Origin: Amycolatopsis sp. NBC_00345
Lineage (GTDB): Bacteria > Actinomycetota > Actinomycetes > Mycobacteriales > Pseudonocardiaceae
Direction: 5' to 3'
Assembly (NCBI RefSeq): GCF_036116635.1
Contig: NZ_CP107995.1
Location: forward strand, 2,170,001-2,234,000
Length of the DNA stretch: 64,000 nt
The translations under genes were made by a program, and so were the position numbers. Positions 54,431 to 63,633 of the stretch are shown here, piece after piece. The notes beneath the pieces were generated by a model, which saw nothing but the letters and a program-made list of their open reading frames with translations, was not told where the DNA came from and made no database searches. Numbering within the stretch: position 1 is the first letter of the stretch; each line of letters starts with the position of its first letter.

Positions 54431-57211
54431 TCACCGGTCGGCTTCGCTGAGCTGCTGGACGAGCTCGACGAACTGCGCCGCGGTCGAATGACCGTAGAAC
54501 TTCTTCGGTGACACCTTCGGCAGGTTGCGCTCCCGCATCTCGGCGAGAACCCGGACGACCAGCAGCGAGTTCCCGCCCAGGGTGAAGAAATTGTCCTGCA
54601 GGCTCACCGGGGTGTTCAGCAGCTTGCTCCAGATGCTCAGGATGTCGTCGGCGATCCCGCCGGAGGCAGGCTCCCCGGCGTCGGGTGCGCCGGCCGGCCC
54701 GGTACGGGGATCGGGCAGCCTGGACGTGTCCGGCTTCCCGTTGATCGTCAGCGGAATCTCGGCGACCTCGGTGATCGTCGCGGGCATCATGTAGTCGGGG
54801 AGCATCGTCTTGGCCTGCGCGAGCACCTGCGCGGAGGCCGTGGAAGCCGCGGCCGCCTCGAGGACGACGTAGGCGTCGATCCGGCTGCTCGCCGGGTCAT
54901 CCGGCTGGTCCCGGTTGACCACGACGGCCGCGGCGGTCACCTGGGGCGCCCCCAGCAGCACCGTGCGGATCTCGTCCAGTTCGATGCGGTGCCCGCGCAC
55001 CTTGACCTGGTTGTCCAGCCGGCCGAGGTGATCAAGGCGGCCGTCGGGGCGCAGCCGCCCCTTGTCTCCGCTGCGATAGATCCGTTCACCGGTCAGCTCG
55101 TCGAGGACGAACCGCTGCCCGGTCAGCTCGGGCCGGCCGAGGTAATGGCTGGCCACGCCCGCGCCGCCCACGTAGATCTCACCCGCGGGACCGGGCGGGA
55201 GGACCCGCCCCCGGTCGTCCCGGATGGACACCGACCACCCCGGCAGCGGGCGGCCGACCGAGCGTGAGCCCGCCACGACCTCCTGCGGGGTCACCGTCTG
55301 GGCGGTCACGTGCACGGTGGTCTCGGTGATGCCGAACATGTTGACCACGCGGCAATCGGTGGCCGGGTGCCGGGCGAACCAGGGCGCCAGCATGCGCACG
55401 TCGAGTGGTTCGCCGCCGAAGATGACCAATCGAAGCGCCAGGTCCCCGCGGACGCGCTGATCGTTGTGGACGAGCTGCGCGAACGCCGACGGCGTCTGGT
55501 TCAGCACCGTGACGCGCCGCTCGGCCAGCAGGGCGTAGAACTCCTCGGTATCGCGGGTGGTCCAATAGGGCACGACGACGAGGCGGCCGCCGGTGAGCAG
55601 GCAGCCCCAGATCTCCCAGACGGAGAAATCGAAGGCGCTGGAATGGAACAGCGTCCAGGTGTCGTCCGGGCCGAGGGCGAAGTCCCCGGCGGTGGCCTGC
55701 AGCAACGCGAGCACGTTGCGATGCGGCACGACCACGCCCTTGGGCGTGCCGGTGGAACCGGAGGTGTAGATCACGTAGGCGGGCTCGTCATCCCCGGCGG
55801 ACGGCCGGGGTTCGGCCATCGCCTGACCGGCTCCGAGTTCCGTCAGCGCGGCGGGGGCCAGCAGCCGGATCCCGGGCACCGGGGGGAACTCCGGCGCGGA
55901 CGTGATGATGACGGGCATCCCCGCGTTCTGCGCGGTGAAGCTCAGGCGCTGCGCCGGATAGCGCGGATCCATCGGCACGTACGCACAGCCCGCCTTGAGC
56001 ACGCCGAGCAGGGTGACCACCAGATCGGCGTCCCGTTCCAGGCAGACCCCGATCCGGCTGCCCGGCGCGATGTCCAGCGCACCCAGGCCGGCCGCCACCG
56101 CGTCCGCCCGATCGTCCAGCTGCCGGTAGGTCAGCCGCTCGTCGCCGGCCAGCAACGCCACGGCGTCCGGCTGCTTGGCGGCCATCTCCTCGAAGGCGCG
56201 ATCGATCCGCCCCCGCACGGGCGGGGTGTCACCCGCTCCGCCCGCCCGGAGAAGCGCCGCCCATTCGGTGCGTGGCAACAGTTCCAGCCCGGACACCGGC
56301 CGATCCGCTGCGTCATCCGCCAGCTGCCCGGCCAGATGCGCCACGTGCGCACAGAACCGCTGCGCGACGGAAGCGTCCACGATGCCCCGGTCGAACCGGC
56401 AGATCGCTCGTGACGAGCCCCGGTCCAGCTGGATGGTGAGCGGGAAGATCGGCGTCAGACAGGCCGTATAGCTGCCTTCCTCGAAGGCCGGGCTCAGGAC
56501 GACCCCGACCGGCGGCGGCTCCTGCGGCGTGACCGGCGCCTGGTCGAACCGGCGGAGGAAGTCCTCGATCGAGCACTCCGGATGCTCGTCCACCGGGTGA
56601 ACGCGGATATGTTCGCCCGCGCCGTCGTCCAGGTCCAGCACACCCAGCTCCGCTTGATTCCCAGCGCCGTATCGGCTCACGGCCAAGGCGATCGCGGGAA
56701 GGAAGAGCCGTTCGGCTTTCCCTCCAAGGCCGGTGAGATCGATTCGTGCACTGCCGACGACCCCGCTCAGCTCCGGGGCGCCCAGGCCCCACTCGAGGCC
56801 GCCGCGATACGCGAGGCCCGGCCGGGCGGCGGCGGGCCAGGGTGGCACGTCATCGCCGGACCCGTCCAGCAGCAGTCGCGCGATTCGCCGCAGCGCGGCC
56901 GGTGGGATCACCGCGCGGACGGCCACCAGCACCAGGTCCGCGGTCCCGTCGGCGTACCGCAGGGCCACGGCTCGTAACGGGGGGCCGTCCCGGTGAATCG
57001 GCCGCAGGGCCTCGGCGCGCCTCCGGTCCTCGGCCGCCGGCTCGTCCGCGCCGGCCGGCACCGAGGTCGCCCAGACCCGGACCGGATCGGGCATCGCCGC
57101 GGACAGCAGGCGCTCCGGATCCGCCGGGCCGGGGAGCCGCAGCACGAGGCTGTGGCAGCCGGCGGCGGGGTCGTCGATCATTGATGTCGTCACGGTTGAC
57201 CTCTCGCTCAT
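54431..57211 (-). CDS. NRPS module C-A-PCP, predicted threonine specificity
   Basis: A 926-residue single module. Residues 1-400 are condensation-like but lack a recognisable HHxxxDG (the region reads LVAVRAVIPPAALRRI), so this domain is probably inactive or structural. The adenylation domain (about 410-820) has A3 YTSGSTGTPKGVVV, A4 FDFSVWEIWG, A5 NMFGITETTVH and A10 NGK. Pocket residues give D-F-W-N-I-G-M-V-H plus Lys, the threonine code. A PCP follows with its phosphopantetheine Ser in FFTLGGNSLLVV. No epimerisation or thioesterase domain. ATG overlaps the SDR stop (ATGA), so it is the third gene of the TEII-SDR-NRPS operon. Confidence 0.88.
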   Translation of the reverse strand: MSERSTVTTSMIDDPAAGCHSLVLRLPGPADPERLLSAAMPDPVRVWATSVPAGADEPAAEDRRRAEALRPIHRDGPPLRAVALRYADGTADLVLVAVRAVIPPAALRRIARLLLDGSGDDVPPWPAAARPGLAYRGGLEWGLGAPELSGVVGSARIDLTGLGGKAERLFLPAIALAVSRYGAGNQAELGVLDLDDGAGEHIRVHPVDEHPECSIEDFLRRFDQAPVTPQEPPPVGVVLSPAFEEGSYTACLTPIFPLTIQLDRGSSRAICRFDRGIVDASVAQRFCAHVAHLAGQLADDAADRPVSGLELLPRTEWAALLRAGGAGDTPPVRGRIDRAFEEMAAKQPDAVALLAGDERLTYRQLDDRADAVAAGLGALDIAPGSRIGVCLERDADLVVTLLGVLKAGCAYVPMDPRYPAQRLSFTAQNAGMPVIITSAPEFPPVPGIRLLAPAALTELGAGQAMAEPRPSAGDDEPAYVIYTSGSTGTPKGVVVPHRNVLALLQATAGDFALGPDDTWTLFHSSAFDFSVWEIWGCLLTGGRLVVVPYWTTRDTEEFYALLAERRVTVLNQTPSAFAQLVHNDQRVRGDLALRLVIFGGEPLDVRMLAPWFARHPATDCRVVNMFGITETTVHVTAQTVTPQEVVAGSRSVGRPLPGWSVSIRDDRGRVLPPGPAGEIYVGGAGVASHYLGRPELTGQRFVLDELTGERIYRSGDKGRLRPDGRLDHLGRLDNQVKVRGHRIELDEIRTVLLGAPQVTAAAVVVNRDQPDDPASSRIDAYVVLEAAAASTASAQVLAQAKTMLPDYMMPATITEVAEIPLTINGKPDTSRLPDPRTGPAGAPDAGEPASGGIADDILSIWSKLLNTPVSLQDNFFTLGGNSLLVVRVLAEMRERNLPKVSPKKFYGHSTAAQFVELVQQLSEADR

Positions 57212-58032
57212 CGGGAGGTGAAGCCGCCGTCCACGGTCAGCACGCTGCCGGTGACCTGGCGGGACTCGTCGGCCGCGAGCCACAGCGCGGCATTCGCGAT
57301 GTCGGACGGCTCGATCAGCGCGTTCATCGGCTGGTCCCGGACGAAGATCCGCTCGTGCTCGGCGACCGGGACCTCCAGCGAGCGGGCGATCTCGGCGAGC
57401 ATCCGGCCCTCCAGCACCGGATCGTCCCGGACCGACCCGGGGCACAGCGCGTTCACCCGCACCCGCATCGGGGCATAGTCCAGGGCCGCGGCCTTGGTCA
57501 GTCCGATCAAGCCGTGCTTGGCCGCGACGTAACTCGCGAAATGCCGGTAGCCGACCGTGCCCGCGGTCGAGGAAACGTTGATGATGCTGCCGGATCGGCG
57601 CTGGACCATCACCGGCGCGACCGCCTTCATCATCCGCCAGGCGCCGGAGAGGTCGATGTCGAGCATGAGCGACCACTCCCGCTCGGTGATGTCGTGGGCG
57701 ATCTTCCCCGACGGCGAGGCGATGCCGGCGTTGTTGACCAGCGCGTCCACCGTGCCGAACCGGTCCAGCGCCTGGTCGACCGCCAGCGCGCACTGCTGGG
57801 TGTCCCGCACGTCGGCGGCGGCGATCACGGTCGCGGCGCCCGCGCGTTCGCACAGGGCCGCGGTGTGTTCCAGCTGGCCCGATGATCCGAGCGGATAGGG
57901 CACGTCGGGGAGATCCCGTGTGATGTCCAGCAGCAGCAGGTCGGCGCCCTCGCCGGCGAACTTGAGCGCGCAGGCGCGGCCGAGGCCGCGGGCCGCGCCG
58001 GTGATGATCACGGTCTTGCCGGTCAGCCTCAC
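57208..58032 (-). CDS. Short-chain dehydrogenase/reductase of the biosynthetic operon
   Basis: A 274-residue classical SDR: TVIITGAARGLGRACALKFA (cofactor motif), VDALVNNAGIASPS, SIINVSSTAGTVGYRHFASY with catalytic Ser, then YVAAKHG (Tyr, Lys) and LTVDGGF end. An insertion after strand 2 (PDVPYPLGSSGQLEHTAALC) is of the type seen in mycofactocin-associated or carveol-type SDRs. GTG start overlaps the thioesterase stop (GTGA). Likely oxidises or reduces an intermediate of the cluster product. Confidence 0.87.
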   Translation of the reverse strand: MRLTGKTVIITGAARGLGRACALKFAGEGADLLLLDITRDLPDVPYPLGSSGQLEHTAALCERAGAATVIAAADVRDTQQCALAVDQALDRFGTVDALVNNAGIASPSGKIAHDITEREWSLMLDIDLSGAWRMMKAVAPVMVQRRSGSIINVSSTAGTVGYRHFASYVAAKHGLIGLTKAAALDYAPMRVRVNALCPGSVRDDPVLEGRMLAEIARSLEVPVAEHERIFVRDQPMNALIEPSDIANAALWLAADESRQVTGSVLTVDGGFTSR

Positions 58033-58778
58033 TCCGGGCTCCCGGCGATCACGCGCAGCACCCCTTCCGGCTCATCGACCAGATACATATGGCCGCCGGG
58101 AAGTTCCCGGTAGGCGAACGGGCCCCGCGTCACCCCGGCCCATTGTTCGGCCTGCTCGCGGGAGACGAGCTCGTCCTGTTCGCCGCGCAGGGCGGTGATC
58201 GGCACCGAGAGCGGCTCGGTGCCGGCCGGCTGGTAGTTCTCGTGCATCTCCACGTCGGCGCGGAGCACCGGGAGCAGGACCTCGACCAGCTCGGGATCGT
58301 CGAAGGCCGCGTGCCGGTAACCGGCGAACCGCTGTACCCCGGCCAGGAACTCCTGGTCGGGCAGGCCGGTCGCTCGTTCGGCCCGTCCGTTGTGCGGCCC
58401 CGGTGATCCGCTGACGAACAGGTGACACAGCCCCGGGTGACCGATCCGCTCGAGTTCCCTGGCGATCTCGTAGGCGAGCACCGCGCCGAGGCTGTGCCCG
58501 AACAACGCGATGGTCGCGCCTTCGCCGGCGTCGGCTCGTTTCCCGAAGTCGGCCAGGATCGTAGGTGTCAGTTCGGCGACCGCGTCGGCGACCTCGGTGA
58601 ACGGGTCGTCCGGGAATCGCTCCTCGCGCCCCGGCAGCTGGACCGGAAGCACAGTGACTTCCGCTATTTCCAGCTTTTCCCATTCCCGGAAGAAACCGGC
58701 ACCACTGCCCGCGAAAGGCAGACAGGCGAGAAAGAGCTGCTGCGCACCCATGGACCCCCATCTTTCCTCGTCATTCAC
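58029..58778 (-). CDS. Type II thioesterase (first of two)
   Basis: A 249-residue alpha/beta hydrolase of the TEII type: FLACLPFAGSGAGFFREWEK, LPVQLPGREERFPDDPFTEV, LFGHSLGAVLAYEIARELER (Ser in GHSLG) and catalytic His in LPGGHMYLV. These enzymes clear wrongly loaded carrier proteins. First gene of the minus-strand operon, facing a 270-nt divergent promoter region. Confidence 0.9.
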   Translation of the reverse strand: MNDEERWGSMGAQQLFLACLPFAGSGAGFFREWEKLEIAEVTVLPVQLPGREERFPDDPFTEVADAVAELTPTILADFGKRADAGEGATIALFGHSLGAVLAYEIARELERIGHPGLCHLFVSGSPGPHNGRAERATGLPDQEFLAGVQRFAGYRHAAFDDPELVEVLLPVLRADVEMHENYQPAGTEPLSVPITALRGEQDELVSREQAEQWAGVTRGPFAYRELPGGHMYLVDEPEGVLRVIAGSPE

Positions 58779-59048
58779 GACGAGTCCCGACTAACCCCAG
58801 TGCTACTTCGCACTCTACCTGGTGAATGGGTGGTTGTAAAGGCCGTGATCAGTAGGTGATGGGGGGCGGGCGCGTCGATGAAGCTGTTGCTTCGGGAGTC
58901 GGCGTGGTTATACTCGCCGATATGGTGGGTCACGGTCATGTCCATCGGGATGGCTGCTGGGGTTTATCGGACTGGGGGGTGTGATGGCTTCTTCATGCTG
59001 GGCGGTATTCGCTGATCACGGGAACGGGCGACGCCGGGATGTGGTGCG
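58779..59048. promoter_or_regulatory. Divergent promoter region of the NRPS/PKS cluster
   Basis: 270 nt between the two biosynthetic operons, AT-richer around 58800-58980 (for example gtggttgtaaaggcc, gtggttatactcgcc). Both promoters should lie here; ttgtaa/tatact-type boxes are present but not assignable by eye. Confidence 0.4.
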
Positions 59049-61574
59049 GTGAGCGCCCGCCAGCCCCCGGTCACCCGAACGGAGCAGATCCTCGCCGAAA
59101 TTTGGTGTGACGTAGTCGAAATCGACGAGGTCGGCGTCCTTGACAACTTCTTCGAGGTCGGCGGGTACTCGATGCTCATGCAGCTGGTGCGAGAGCGGAT
59201 CGCGCAGCGTATCGGTATCCGGCCGACCTTGCCCCAGCTGTTCATCCACTCCACGATCCGGTCATGCGCCGCTTTTCTTGACGGATCGGCACAAGAGGAG
59301 GAACCGCTTATAACTTCGCCGGGGCGGGCGGAAAGTGCGGATTCCGTTGATCCAGGGTCCGGCCGGCGTGATACGGACATCGCCGTCATCGGACTGGCTT
59401 GCCGTTTCCCGGACGCGGCGGATGCCGACCAGTTCTGGGGCAATCTCATATCCGGCGTGGACAGCGTCAGCCGGTTCTTACCTAAAAGCATCGCCGGTCC
59501 CGGCGGCAGTACGCGGGAGTATGTGCCCGCGGGTGGATTGCTTCGGGAACCGGAATGGTTCGACGCGGGCTATTTCGACTATACGCCGCGTGAGGCCCTG
59601 CTCATCGATCCCCAGCACCGGGTCCTGCTGGAGTGCGCGGTCGACGCGATCGAGGGGGCCGGCTACGACCCGGACCGGTTCCCCGGCCTGATCGGCATCT
59701 ACGCCGGGTGCAGCCTGTCCACCTACACCGACGCCCTGCGGGCCCGGCAGCAGGAAGACGCCTCGATCACCAGCTGGGACATCCTGACCGGCACCACCAG
59801 CGACTATCTGGCCAGCCGCGTCGCCTACAAGCTGGGCCTGCGGGGACCGACCGCCAACGTGCAGGCGGCGTGCGCGACCTCGCTGTACGCCGTGCATTTC
59901 GCCGCGCGGGCCCTGCTCACCGGGGAATGCGACCTCGCGCTGGCCGGTGGCAGTTCGGTACGGGTGCCCGCCGGACTGGACAACTACCGGGTCGGCGGAA
60001 TCACCTCGCCCACCGGCACGTGCCGGCCGTTCGACGCGGCCGCGGACGGGGTGATCGGTGGTCAGGGCTGCGGGATCACCGTGCTGAAGCGGCTGTCCGA
60101 GGCCATCGCCGACGGCGACCACATCCATGCCGTGCTGCGCGGTTCCGCGGTGAACAATGACGGCCGGGACCGGGCGGGGTTCACCGCGCCGGGAGTCCGA
60201 GGGCAGGTCGAGGTGGTCCGGGCTGCCCAGCGCGCCGCGGGCGTCACGCCCTCGTCGGTCACCTACGTCGAGGCACACGGCACCGGCACCCGGGTGGGCG
60301 ATCCGATCGAGGTCGCCGGGCTGAACCAGGCGTTCGCCGACGGGAAGCCCCGCGAGCAGCCGTGCCTGCTCGGCTCGGTGAAGGGCAACATCGGGCACAC
60401 CGACGCCGCCGCCGGCATCGCCGGCTTCATCAAGACGGTGCTCGCCGTGGAACGCGGGATCATCCCGCCGAGCCTGCACTACTCCGAGCCGAACCCGGAC
60501 ATCGACTTCGCGGCGGGCCCGTTCGCCGTGCCGACCGAGCCCACGCCGTGGGCGCCCGCCGGGGTATCGCGCCTGGCCGGTGTGACCGCGCGGGGGCTCG
60601 GCGGTGGCAACGCGCACGTCGTGCTGGAGCAGCCGCCGTCACCGCTGCCGAGGGCGGAGACCGTGGACGAGCAGGTGCTGGTGTTGTCCGCGCACACCGC
60701 GGCCGCCCTTGACGAGCTGACGGCGCGGCTCGCCGGGCAGCTGACCGAGCATCCCGAGCTCGAACTGCGGGATGTGGCGTGGACGCTGCAGGTCGGCAGG
60801 CGGCAGCACGGGTACCGCCGGTACGCGGTGGTGCGTGATCGGCGGGACGCATTACGGGTGCTCAGCGGGGATGCGCCCGAGCGGCTGGTCGGCGGCGACC
60901 ACGCCAGAGACGGGCGGGCCGTGGCCTTGCTGGTGCCGGAGCCGGCCGACGTGGAGGCAGCGCGGCGTTGGGAGGCCCTCGGCCTGAAGCCGGACCTCAC
61001 CTTGAATCCGGACTGCAGCGACGCCGAAATCCGGTCCGCTTTGGACACTCCGGGCCGGGTGTTCCTGGAGCTCGGCGGCGCACGGTTGTCCGCACGGCTG
61101 CGGGAGCATCCACAGTGGACGCGGGAGCACATCGCCATCACGGTCACCGATCCGCTGACGGCACTCGGTGAGCTGTGGCTCGCCGGGCTGCCGATCGACT
61201 GGGCCGCAGCCCACCCAGGACCGGTGAGAAGGGTGTCTCTGCCCGGCTACCCGTTCCAGAGGGAGCGTTACCTGGTGGAGGCGGGGACCGCCGCACCGCC
61301 GCCGCCATCGTCCACTCCGGACGCCGGCATGGACACGGAGCAGACGGTGTCCATGCTGTTCACCGAAATGCTCGGCCTGCCCGATGTCGGCCCGGAGGAC
61401 AACTTCTTCGATCTCGGCGGGGATTCGCTGGTCGCGACCCTGCTGGTGGCCAGGATCGAGCAGTTGCTCCCGGTGGAGCTGGAGGTGCGATCGATGTATG
61501 TCGCGCCATCGGTGCGGGAGCTCGCCGCGTTGATCGAGAAGCGGATGCCCGACCCGGCGGTGCCGCGTGGCTGA
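59049..61574 (+). CDS. PKS protein ACP-KS-(vestigial AT)-ACP
   Basis: An 841-residue polyketide synthase. ACP1 at 12-80 (phosphopantetheine Ser41 in FFEVGGYSML). KS at about 107-530 with the full triad: Cys275 in QAACATSLYAV, His410 in EAHGTGT, His450 in GNIGHTDAAAG. The next 200 residues start like a KS-AT linker (VLVLSAHTAAALDELTARLA) and end like a post-AT linker (LAGLPIDW, SLPGYPFQRERYLVE). Between them lies only about 90 residues without the GHSxG of an acyltransferase. ACP2 carries Ser793 (FFDLGGDSLV). The extender must be loaded in trans. The end overlaps the next gene by 8 nt. Confidence 0.88.
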   Translation: MSARQPPVTRTEQILAEIWCDVVEIDEVGVLDNFFEVGGYSMLMQLVRERIAQRIGIRPTLPQLFIHSTIRSCAAFLDGSAQEEEPLITSPGRAESADSVDPGSGRRDTDIAVIGLACRFPDAADADQFWGNLISGVDSVSRFLPKSIAGPGGSTREYVPAGGLLREPEWFDAGYFDYTPREALLIDPQHRVLLECAVDAIEGAGYDPDRFPGLIGIYAGCSLSTYTDALRARQQEDASITSWDILTGTTSDYLASRVAYKLGLRGPTANVQAACATSLYAVHFAARALLTGECDLALAGGSSVRVPAGLDNYRVGGITSPTGTCRPFDAAADGVIGGQGCGITVLKRLSEAIADGDHIHAVLRGSAVNNDGRDRAGFTAPGVRGQVEVVRAAQRAAGVTPSSVTYVEAHGTGTRVGDPIEVAGLNQAFADGKPREQPCLLGSVKGNIGHTDAAAGIAGFIKTVLAVERGIIPPSLHYSEPNPDIDFAAGPFAVPTEPTPWAPAGVSRLAGVTARGLGGGNAHVVLEQPPSPLPRAETVDEQVLVLSAHTAAALDELTARLAGQLTEHPELELRDVAWTLQVGRRQHGYRRYAVVRDRRDALRVLSGDAPERLVGGDHARDGRAVALLVPEPADVEAARRWEALGLKPDLTLNPDCSDAEIRSALDTPGRVFLELGGARLSARLREHPQWTREHIAITVTDPLTALGELWLAGLPIDWAAAHPGPVRRVSLPGYPFQRERYLVEAGTAAPPPPSSTPDAGMDTEQTVSMLFTEMLGLPDVGPEDNFFDLGGDSLVATLLVARIEQLLPVELEVRSMYVAPSVRELAALIEKRMPDPAVPRG

Positions 61575-62316
61575 AATACGGGTGATCGAGCGCCCGGCGC
61601 CGGCCACCGCTATGGCCACCCTGTACTGCTTTCCGCACGCGGGTGGTGCGGCGGGGGAGTACGCGCGGTGGTCGGAGTACCTGCCTGGCTTGCGCACGGT
61701 GGCCGTCCAGCCACCGGGCCGGGCGCACAATCTCGGGGAGCGGGCGTTCACCGCGATGCCGGAGCTGGTACGCGAGATCGTCGCGGGGGTGCGGTTCACC
61801 CCACCGTTCGCCCTGTTCGGCCACAGCCTTGGCGCGCTCGTCGCGTTCGAGGTGGCCAAAGCCCTCGGACCGGCGCCAGTACGGCTTTTCGTCTCGTCGT
61901 GCCAGCCTCCGCCCCTGCGCGGGCGGGCCGAGCCGCTGCACCGGCTGGACGATTCCGGGCTGCAGGCCGAGATCGAACGGCTCTGGGGCCCGCTTCCGGC
62001 GGCGACCAGCTCCGACGAGGAACTGCTCGCCGCCGCGCTGGCCTGCTATCGCGCGGATCTCCAGGTGCTGGAGACCTATGAGCACGCGCCCGGCTCCCGG
62101 CTGAGCTGCCCCATCACCGCCATCGCCGGGGCCGGGGAGCCGGCGGGCGGGGCGTGGATGGCGGGATGGCGGGAACACACCGAGGGAGCTTTCGAGTCGC
62201 GCACACGGCCAGGAGGTCACTTTCACACCCGGGACGACCTCGATGGCCTGGGCCGGCTGCTCAGCGACACGGTACGCACCGATCTCATCCGGGCCGAGCG
62301 AGGCGTGGCCAGATGA
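61567..62316 (+). CDS. Type II thioesterase (second)
   Basis: A 249-residue TEII: TLYCFPHAGGAAGEYARWSE, VAVQPPGRAHNLGERAFTAM, LFGHSLGALVAFEVAKALGP (Ser) and RPGGHFHTRDDL (His). GTG start overlaps the PKS stop by 8 nt. Two TEII genes in one cluster may each serve one synthase arm, or one may release product since no TE domain is fused to the visible modules. Confidence 0.9.
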   Translation: MAEIRVIERPAPATAMATLYCFPHAGGAAGEYARWSEYLPGLRTVAVQPPGRAHNLGERAFTAMPELVREIVAGVRFTPPFALFGHSLGALVAFEVAKALGPAPVRLFVSSCQPPPLRGRAEPLHRLDDSGLQAEIERLWGPLPAATSSDEELLAAALACYRADLQVLETYEHAPGSRLSCPITAIAGAGEPAGGAWMAGWREHTEGAFESRTRPGGHFHTRDDLDGLGRLLSDTVRTDLIRAERGVAR

Positions 62317-62390
62317 AACGCCGGCAATGAAACACCGGCGAATAAGACACTGGGGAATGAAACAGCGGGGAATGAAACAGCGGAGTCAGC
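62313..62390 (+). repeat. Five imperfect 14-15 bp tandem repeats
   Basis: Units of the form atgaaacrccggcga / aatgaaacagcgg (copies at about 62313, 62327, 62341, 62357, 62371) fill the short gap between the thioesterase and the condensation-type gene. They may act as mRNA spacer or reflect slippage; no protein role is claimed. Confidence 0.6.
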
Positions 62391-62391
62391 C

Positions 62392-63633
62392 GTGCATCGG
62401 AGTATCACCGGGACCTATCTCAAGCATTACGCGAGCGTCCACAAGGGAGCCGATGAGCTGATGCCGCTGACCGGCGCGCAGCGGCGGTTCCACCATACGA
62501 GGTCCGCCGATCCACGCGACCGGGTCAGGATCCTGCCGGTCTTCCTGGAATTCCCGCCCGGCCTGCTGTCGGCTCACCGGCTGGAGCAGGCGACGCGGGC
62601 GGTCCTGCTGCGGCATCCGGTGCTGCGCGGGGTGGCGGACACGGCCGGCGGAGTGCCGGTACTGCGGATCGGCCCGGTTCCCGAGGGTCCGCTCGTGCAG
62701 GAAATCGTGGCCTCGGACACCGACGGCGCCGTATGGGCCGCCTTGGAGGACTGGCCCGCCGGGCGGGGTTCGTTCCGGGTGCTCCTGGCCAGGGACGACC
62801 GGCGGGATCTGCTGGCCCTCGGGTTCGACCACCTGGTCTGTGACGGCGAGTCCACCGGCCTGGTACTGGACGAGCTGGTGTCCAGTTATCAGACCGGGGC
62901 GCGGGTGCCGGATTCCGTGGCCGCCGCCGAACTGCGCCGCTACCGGGAGGTGGTGGAGCGGCGGCTGGCCAGGGAACACGAGGCGAGCGGGCCGGAGGCG
63001 CTGGCACACTGGACATCCCGGGTGCGTGACGCGGGGCCCGGCCGCTGGGGCCGGGACCGGGACGCGGGCGAACCGGGCGGGCAGGACTCGGCCTGGTTAC
63101 GCCTCGCGCTGCCGGGATCGGCCACGGACCGGCCGTTCCCGGCGTTGCTGGCCGCCTGCCATACGGCGCTGGCCCGGACACCGGGAACCGCGCCGGTCGC
63201 CTACACCTGGGGCGGCCACGACGAGGCGGGTGTGGTCGGCTGCTTCATCAACACGGTGCTGGCCAACCCGCAGGGCGAAGGCGTTCGCGAGAGCTGGTGG
63301 GAGGACTTGGAATTCGTGGACACCCCGTTCGACGAAGTCGTCCGGGCCGCCAGGGCGGGTCAGGCGTCGTGGACCGGCCACCTCGATCTCGTGCTGACCT
63401 TCATCGATCGCACGCACCGCCCGGTGCCGGTGCTGGACGGCGTGCCCGGCCGGTTCAGGTACCCGCCGGGCAACCGGATCGAGGATCCGGTGATCGTCAC
63501 GGCCGTCCACGACCGGGGGGAGGTGTCGCTGCGCGTCGATCACGATCCCACGATCGTGCCCGGTGCCGCCGCGACCGGAATCGCCGACGGGCTCCGTGAA
63601 TCCTTTGTGGACGCCGGCCGTGTCGCGGGCTGA
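62392..63633 (+). CDS. Stand-alone condensation-domain enzyme
   Basis: A 413-residue condensation-family protein starting at GTG. N-terminal part: DELMPLTGAQRRFHHTRSAD, ATRAVLLRHPVLRGVADTAG; active-site region LGFDHLVCDGEST, that is DHxxxDG with the catalytic second His kept and the first replaced by Asp. C-terminal: GVVGCFINTVLANPQGEG and PFDEVVRAARAGQ (latch-type segments). No carrier or adenylation domain. It could join a carrier-bound acyl or amino acid in trans, perhaps compensating for the degenerate C domain in the NRPS at 54431. Confidence 0.82.
   Translation: MHRSITGTYLKHYASVHKGADELMPLTGAQRRFHHTRSADPRDRVRILPVFLEFPPGLLSAHRLEQATRAVLLRHPVLRGVADTAGGVPVLRIGPVPEGPLVQEIVASDTDGAVWAALEDWPAGRGSFRVLLARDDRRDLLALGFDHLVCDGESTGLVLDELVSSYQTGARVPDSVAAAELRRYREVVERRLAREHEASGPEALAHWTSRVRDAGPGRWGRDRDAGEPGGQDSAWLRLALPGSATDRPFPALLAACHTALARTPGTAPVAYTWGGHDEAGVVGCFINTVLANPQGEGVRESWWEDLEFVDTPFDEVVRAARAGQASWTGHLDLVLTFIDRTHRPVPVLDGVPGRFRYPPGNRIEDPVIVTAVHDRGEVSLRVDHDPTIVPGAAATGIADGLRESFVDAGRVAG

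Noticed and set aside
57212..57853. N-terminal extension of the NRPS into the SDR gene
   Set aside because: The extension is out-of-frame shadow of the SDR; ATGA overlap at 57208-57211 sets the true start.
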